Shown one piece after another: positions 33,849-37,197 of a stretch of 37,197 bases of DNA; the stretch's first letter is position 1, and each line of letters opens with the position of its first letter. The stretch comes from Clostridiaceae bacterium (GTDB lineage Bacteria; Bacillota; Clostridia; Saccharofermentanales; Saccharofermentanaceae). Under the pieces are notes generated by a model, which was not told the DNA's origin, did not search any database, and was given only the letters and a program-made list of their open reading frames with translations. The DNA is taken from the NCBI GenBank assembly GCA_012838315.1, contig DUPM01000099.1, forward strand, positions 1-37,197, in the 5' to 3' direction. The translations under genes were made by a program, and so were the position numbers.

Positions 33849-35368
33849 TGAAGAAATATGTATTATCCATCGATCAAGGGACAACAAGTTCAAGATGCAT
33901 GATTTTTCGCCTTGACGGACAGTGCGTCGGCGTTGGCCAAAAAGCTTTTGAACAATACTATCCGGAGCCGGGATGGGTTTCTCACGATCCGGAAGAGATT
34001 TATGCGTCGGTATTGGATGCGATTTCTTTGGCTCTTCGCAATGCCTCGATACCGGCAGGTCAGATAGCGGCAATCGGTATTACCAATCAGCGTGAGACTA
34101 CCATTGTGTGGGAGCGAGAGTCGGGCAGAGCCATAGCGCCAGCCATAGTCTGGCAATGTCGAAGAACCGCATCGATATGTGAAGAATGGAAAAATAACGG
34201 ATGGGAATCGTTGATTCATCGGAAGACCGGCCTCATTGTTGACGCGTACTTTTCTGCGACGAAGATACGCTATATTTTGGACCGAGAAGGAAAAGAATAT
34301 TCAGATCCCGGTCGTGAACTGATGTTCGGTACGGTGGATACTTGGCTGATATATAAGTTGACGGGGCATAAGGCTCATTTGACAGACGAGTCTAATGCGT
34401 CTCGAACGATGCTTTTCAACACAGAGGGCCGTTTTTGGGATGATGAATTGTGTCGGATGTTTGGTATACCGATAGGCATGCTTCCGGAGGTTCGTTCTTC
34501 TTTTTCGGATTTTGGTATTGTCGATATCGAGAGGCCATGCGAGCTAAATGGCATACCGATTACCGGGGTTGCGGGAGATCAGGCCGCTGCACTTTTTGGC
34601 CAACTCTGCCTCTCTGAGGGCGATGTTAAGAATACTTACGGAACCGGGTGCTTTACATTGATGAATACCGGGAGTCGTCGTGTACTGTCGGATAATGGTT
34701 TGTTGAGTTCGATTGCCTGGACGTATAATGGGAAGACTTCATATGCCTTGGAAGGAAGTGTCTTCCACGCCGGTTCGATTATCTCATGGTTGCAAGAATC
34801 TATGGGGATTATTACATCGCCCAAAGAGTGCGATTCATTGGCCGAGAGTGTCGAAGATTCCGGAGGGGTGGTGTTGGTGCCTGCTTTTTCGGGATTGGGT
34901 GCTCCTTACTGGGATATGTATGCTCGAGCATTGATTATCGGATTAACTCGCGGCTCCAATCGAGCGCACATTGCAAAGGCCGCGCTAGAGTGCATTGCCT
35001 TTCAGGTGTTTGATTTAATTGATTTGATGCAAAAGGATTCTGGGTTTGAAATTCGGGTGCTACGCGTAGACGGCGGTGTTAGCGTGAGTAAACCACTTCT
35101 CAAATTTCAGGCTGACCTACTTCGAGTTCCTGTAGATCGACCGATACAAAGAGAAACGACGTCACTTGGAGTTGCTTTTATGGCGGGACTTCAAGTCGGA
35201 TTTTGGACGAATCTTTCTGAAATCGCTTCATTGAGAGATAGCGACCTCCTTGTCGTGCCATCCCTTCCTGAAGAGTCGCTTTTGGCCGATATTCGTCGAT
35301 GGCATGATGCTGTAAGTCGATCGATGCACTGGATAGATGAGGATGAAATAAAGGGGATTACCCAATGA
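33848..35368 (+). CDS. glpK: Glycerol kinase
   Basis: A 506-residue FGGY kinase that phosphorylates glycerol to glycerol-3-phosphate. Motifs: SIDQGTTSSR at the N-terminus, GITNQRETTIVWERE with the glycerol-binding Arg-Glu pair, GVAGDQAAALFGQ with the catalytic Asp, NTYGTGCF and the C-terminal VDGGVSVSKPLLKFQAD. ATG at 33848 overlaps the malQ stop (TGATG). An in-frame extension to 33647 lies wholly inside malQ and is not real. The loop before GVAGDQ, which in many Bacillota carries the histidine phosphorylated by HPr, has no histidine here. No glpF or glpO is adjacent. Its stop shares ATGA with the AEC gene. Confidence 0.96.
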   Translation: MKKYVLSIDQGTTSSRCMIFRLDGQCVGVGQKAFEQYYPEPGWVSHDPEEIYASVLDAISLALRNASIPAGQIAAIGITNQRETTIVWERESGRAIAPAIVWQCRRTASICEEWKNNGWESLIHRKTGLIVDAYFSATKIRYILDREGKEYSDPGRELMFGTVDTWLIYKLTGHKAHLTDESNASRTMLFNTEGRFWDDELCRMFGIPIGMLPEVRSSFSDFGIVDIERPCELNGIPITGVAGDQAAALFGQLCLSEGDVKNTYGTGCFTLMNTGSRRVLSDNGLLSSIAWTYNGKTSYALEGSVFHAGSIISWLQESMGIITSPKECDSLAESVEDSGGVVLVPAFSGLGAPYWDMYARALIIGLTRGSNRAHIAKAALECIAFQVFDLIDLMQKDSGFEIRVLRVDGGVSVSKPLLKFQADLLRVPVDRPIQRETTSLGVAFMAGLQVGFWTNLSEIASLRDSDLLVVPSLPEESLLADIRRWHDAVSRSMHWIDEDEIKGITQ

Positions 35369-36288
35369 TCGTATTGCTGGAAGTATCTGTGCGCATTTTG
35401 ATTATGATTGCGCTGGGTTTTACTTTACGGAAGCTAAAAATAATCGACGAGCATATTCAGAAAGGCCTATCCAATGTTTTGCTTTATGCGGCTTTGCCGA
35501 TGAGCATCTTGGCTTCGTCAGGTTACGAGAGAACTCAGGACTTGACGCAAGCGATGCTTTTGATGGCAGGTATTTCCATTGTATATTATGCGATTTCATT
35601 GATTACAATGTACTTCATCTCAAAGAAACTCACATTTAATGACAAAAAACGCCGCGTTTTCGTTACGATGAGTGTTTTTGCGAATACGGGTTTCCTCGGC
35701 TTTCCACTGATGGAAGCTTTATACGGCCAAAAGGGCCTATTGTTGGCGGTTGTCTATAATATGGCTTATAACATTTTTATGTATTCATTCGGAGTTCATA
35801 TGCTGAGTGGAGAAGTCGGTGATTTTAAGAAAATGATTCTTAATCCCGTGTCATTAGCCTCGGTCGTTGCAATTATCATTTTCATATCGCCGTTTAAAAT
35901 ACCGATTATTGTTGAAACTCCTATCAAAGATATCGGTGCGTTGACGGTTCCGTTATCGATGATCATAGTGGGATCCGGTCTTGCTCCGATTCCGATTCGC
36001 CGCATTCTCAGTGATTATAGCGCATATTTAGTGTCGTTTTTTCGTTTATTATTTTGGCCGGCTTTGATGATTGTCGGCATGCTTTTTTTGCCGATAGATC
36101 CTCAAACAAAAGCAATCGCGGTATTGATGACGGCTTTGCCTTGCGGCTCAATGAATGTTATTTTTTCGGAAAAATACGATTGCGAGCCGGAGTTTGCCGC
36201 GAGAACGGTGGTTCAAAGTATGGTCCTGATGAGCATCTCGTTGCCGCTGATGATATTAGTATGCCATTTTATTTGTAAAGCGAGCTGA
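35365..36288 (+). CDS. AEC family transporter (auxin efflux carrier-like permease)
   Basis: A 307-residue protein with about ten membrane helices in two five-helix halves. It has the central FANTGFLGFPLMEALYG block typical of the AEC family and the late VLMTALPCGSMNVIFSEKY motif. Bacterial members include malate and other organic-acid permeases; the substrate cannot be told from sequence. It starts on the ATGA overlapping glpK, so it is the last gene of the NYN-malQ-glpK operon. A hairpin followed by seven T residues comes 17 bases after its stop. A carboxylate or small polyol export role alongside glycerol metabolism is only a guess. Confidence 0.87.
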   Translation: MIVLLEVSVRILIMIALGFTLRKLKIIDEHIQKGLSNVLLYAALPMSILASSGYERTQDLTQAMLLMAGISIVYYAISLITMYFISKKLTFNDKKRRVFVTMSVFANTGFLGFPLMEALYGQKGLLLAVVYNMAYNIFMYSFGVHMLSGEVGDFKKMILNPVSLASVVAIIIFISPFKIPIIVETPIKDIGALTVPLSMIIVGSGLAPIPIRRILSDYSAYLVSFFRLLFWPALMIVGMLFLPIDPQTKAIAVLMTALPCGSMNVIFSEKYDCEPEFAARTVVQSMVLMSISLPLMILVCHFICKAS

Positions 36289-36304
36289 ATCAAATTTGAC
36301 GTAT

Positions 36305-36339
36305 AAGTATGTACTTAATTATTGTACATACTTTTTTTG
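36305..36339 (+). terminator. Hairpin after the AEC gene; terminator and possible PadR operator
   Basis: AAGTATGTAC (36305-36314) and GTACATACTT (36324-36333) form a perfect 10-bp stem with a 9-base loop, followed by a T-run. This can end the operon. The core ATGTAC-N9-GTACAT also looks like a PadR operator (ATGT...ACAT dyads). A related AGTATATAC lies 11 bases downstream, next to the padR promoter. Confidence 0.7.
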
Positions 36340-36349
36340 AGTATATACC

Positions 36350-36378
36350 TTGACAGACATAGTAACTCGAAATTGAAT
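36350..36378 (+). promoter_or_regulatory. Promoter of the padR-HAAS pair
   Basis: A consensus TTGACA (36350-36355), a 17-base spacer and TTGAAT (36373-36378), 39 bases before the padR ATG. It sits beside the ATGTAC/GTACAT dyad, which suggests autoregulation. Confidence 0.6.
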
Positions 36379-36417
36379 GTAACTAGAAAAACTAAGTACA
36401 ACGGAAAGGAGAAACAT

Positions 36418-36753
36418 ATGTCTATTACGTCTGACTTGCTTCGAGGACACACGGATACGATTATTCTCAGGCGCTTGATGCACCAGGACAGTTACGGCTA
36501 TGAGATTAACAAATATATACAAGAAAAGACCAATGGCGAGTATGAGCTTAAAGAGGCTACTTTGTATTCGGCTTTTCGAAGATTAGAAGAAATCGGGTGG
36601 ATATCGTCATATTGGGGTGATGAGACTACCGGCGCTAGACGACGATATTACACGGTCACTTCTACGGGAAGAAAAGCATATGAGCAGAACATGAAGGACT
36701 GGGAACAGGCAAAGTATTTAATTGATGCACTGATTAAGGAGGGTGGAGAATGA
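36418..36753 (+). CDS. PadR family transcriptional regulator (HAAS-associated)
   Basis: A 111-residue winged-helix protein: DTIILRRLMHQDSYGYEINKY, then recognition helix region ELKEATLYSAFRRLEEIGWI and wing GARRRYYTVTSTGRKAY, with a short C-terminal helix. The start at 36418 follows AAAGGAG; the frame is open back to 36322 but that part covers the promoter. Its stop overlaps the start of the next gene (ATGA), the standard arrangement of PadR with a HAAS/DUF1700-type membrane partner, whose expression it normally controls. Differs clearly in sequence from the PadR at 29.2-29.6 kb. Confidence 0.92.
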   Translation: MSITSDLLRGHTDTIILRRLMHQDSYGYEINKYIQEKTNGEYELKEATLYSAFRRLEEIGWISSYWGDETTGARRRYYTVTSTGRKAYEQNMKDWEQAKYLIDALIKEGGE

Positions 36754-37197
36754 AAGAGAAAGTAATAAATCATGTAGAGAGCATCTTTGAGGATGCGCCG
36801 AAAACGAAAGCGGCCTATGAGCTAAAGGAAGAACTATTATCGAATAGTCTGTGTAAGTATGAAGATTTAATTGGTAGCGGAGAAAATCCATAGGCCGCCT
36901 ATAAAACGGTAATCGCCGGAATCGGCGATGTTTCCGGTCTCATTGAGCAATTGAACAAGAAAAGCGAAGTGGATCCGCAACTAATAGAGAAAGGTAAAAT
37001 GAGAAGTGCAATTCTTGTCGCTTCAGCAGTCATGCTGTTCATTCTCTCGCTTGTCCCGATCATCATTATCTCTGAACATCCGGGATTGGAGACGATGGGT
37101 CTGATTGGCATGTTGCTCATGGTCTCAATTGGTGTAGCGCTGTTGGTTTTCAACAGCATGACCAAGCCGGAGTATTTAAAAAAGGAAGAAACGGTCG
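36750..37197 (+). pseudogene. HAAS/DUF1700-type membrane protein with in-frame TAG (3' end outside window)
   Basis: ATG at 36750, after GGAGGGTGGAGA, opens a 47-codon frame (MKEKVINHVESIFEDAP, then ELKEELLSN and KYEDLIGSGENP) that stops at TAG 36891-36893. The same frame then continues without a stop to the window end: AAYKTVIAGIGDVSGLIEQL, a 16-residue linker, and two membrane helices. The two halves together make one normal HAAS domain (typically YxDLIxxGxxPEEAYxxVIxxIGD) followed by membrane helices. The TAG stands where Glu or a similar residue usually occurs, one base from GAG. No frameshift is needed. Most simply this is a recent nonsense mutation or sequence error. Readthrough is possible but unproven. 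Confidence 0.75.

Overview
The window reads as a chromosomal segment of a Gram-positive, anaerobic-type member of the Bacillota, most likely class Clostridia. This is inferred from gene content: a split cobalamin-dependent methionine synthase, DUF4153, two PadR regulators (one with a HAAS-type partner), a long-form hibernation factor, a cohesin-like and cadherin-like surface protein, strong purine-rich ribosome binding sites and many GTG/TTG starts. I see no phage, insertion sequence, CRISPR array or rRNA. Almost all genes lie on the plus strand, in tightly packed operons with overlapping stop and start codons.

Layout. 1-1.5 kb: 3' end of a family 8 glycoside hydrolase, a convergent membrane-anchored DnaJ-like gene, and a minus-strand tRNA-Ser(GGA) with a near-perfect promoter and its own terminator. 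1.5-8.4 kb: nucleobase permease (uraA-like), copper ATPase (copA), DUF4153 membrane protein, and the t6A dehydratase tcdA. 8.4-13.2 kb: methionine operon (reactivation-domain protein, metH, a small membrane protein, trmB). 13.2-15.8 kb: three separately transcribed genes, each followed by a clear terminator: gap (glycolysis), a zinc-ribbon protein and hpf. The hpf gene has a long structured leader. 15.9-29.2 kb: pcrA helicase, two adjacent HD-domain nucleotide hydrolases, a membrane-anchored glucosaminidase-like protein, a cohesin/cadherin-like membrane protein, GtrA, folC, a TPR membrane protein and thrC. 29.2-31.3 kb, minus strand: PadR regulator and prfC. 31.5-36.3 kb: NYN-LOTUS protein, malQ, glpK and an AEC transporter in one overlapping operon. 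36.3 kb to the end: a second PadR gene and its HAAS/DUF1700-type membrane partner, which has an in-frame TAG.

Most of the window is housekeeping metabolism, translation and envelope maintenance. The observations most worth checking are: (1) the amber codon inside the HAAS gene, with the reading frame intact on both sides; (2) the structured RNA leader upstream of hpf, a good candidate for the raiA RNA motif; (3) the adjacent pair of large envelope proteins at 20.4-24.6 kb; (4) residue-level departures in CopA (Tyr to Phe in the TM7 YN motif) and GlpK (no PTS-type His). I did not find a convincing new multi-gene system. All function calls rest on motif recognition by eye, with no database search.
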